Origin: Luteimonas viscosa
GTDB lineage: Bacteria; Pseudomonadota; Gammaproteobacteria; Xanthomonadales; Xanthomonadaceae
NCBI RefSeq assembly: GCF_008244685.1
Contig: NZ_VTFT01000001.1
Span: forward strand, 413,248-477,247
Direction: 5' to 3'
Length of the DNA: 64,000 bases
The notes beneath the pieces were generated by a model. The model ran no database searches. It saw nothing but the letters and a program-made list of their open reading frames with translations, and was not told where the DNA came from. The translations under genes and the position numbers were made by a program. Of the stretch, positions 63,914 through 64,000 are shown in pieces; the stretch's first letter is position 1, and each line of letters opens with the position of its first letter.

Positions 63914-64000
63914 ATGAAACATCCGCTCGCCGCAGCCCTTGCTGTCGCGCTGACCGCCGCCATGTCCGGTGTCGCGCCCGCCCAGACCCCCAACGCAGAC
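63914..64000 (+). CDS. Start of an exported protein (cut by window edge)
   Basis: Twenty-nine codons are visible: an ATG after GAGGTAGG, then a signal peptide with a basic-hydrophobic core and a VAPAQ cleavage site. The mature part lies outside the window, so the function cannot be given. It is divergent from the amidohydrolase gene. Confidence 0.7.
   Translation, partial: MKHPLAAALAVALTAAMSGVAPAQTPNAD

Overview
The window is one chromosomal stretch of a high-GC gammaproteobacterium. Gene order and protein character point to the Xanthomonadales (Lysobacteraceae, near Lysobacter, Luteimonas or Xanthomonas). The supports are the prmB-aroC-dehydrogenase-asd-fimV-truA-trpF / lysR / trpB-trpA-accD order, the pcnB-folK-panB-panC-pgi order, a Xanthomonas-like phosphatidylserine decarboxylase, and a TonB-dependent receptor beside an S9 peptidase. 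No rRNA, phage, IS element or CRISPR array was seen. There is one tRNA.

Layout. 1-12.7 kb, mostly minus strand: glmM (cut by the window edge), accD, trpA and trpB, a divergent LysR regulator, then trpF, truA, fimV, asd, a D-2-hydroxyacid dehydrogenase, aroC and prmB. This block covers tryptophan, aspartate-family and chorismate synthesis plus tRNA and ribosome modification. 12.9-20.5 kb: a Sco protein, psd, a LysM lytic transglycosylase, a HerA-type ATPase, an NlpE-like lipoprotein, greB and rimO. 20.6-26.5 kb: a tightly overlapping plus-strand operon of a dienelactone hydrolase, a HIT protein, pxpB, pxpC, pxpA, DUF969, DUF979 and pcp. It reads as a pyroglutamate (5-oxoproline) release, uptake and hydrolysis pathway.

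26.5-34.7 kb: dcd, apbC/mrp, then a TonB-dependent receptor, a secreted S9 peptidase, a Sel1-repeat protein and a DUF2147 protein. The receptor-peptidase pair suggests peptide capture and looks lower in GC than its flanks. 34.7-37.3 kb: metG and an RnfB-like ferredoxin. 37.4-51.4 kb: GumN/TraB protein, DUF1684 lipoprotein, mutL (endonuclease type), amiC, tsaE, nnr, queG (divergent), pgi, panC, panB, folK and pcnB.

51.5-52.4 kb: tRNA-Glu(CTC) with a terminator, then about 680 bases without genes that hold two long palindromes of the same family in opposite orientation. 52.4-64 kb: fdxA, bamC-like, dapA, gcvR, bcp, a PIN-PhoH ATPase, a repeat block, an ABC exporter, DUF488, fpr, a universal stress protein, glutathione peroxidase, a secreted amidohydrolase and the start of another secreted protein.

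Most of the window is ordinary core chromosome. The parts I found most worth a second look are the covarying palindromes at 51.84-52.13 kb, the 5-oxoproline operon with its two-subunit membrane pair, the 23-base nnr/queG divergent promoter that implies leaderless transcripts both ways, and two other repeat families (19.0 and 57.1 kb).
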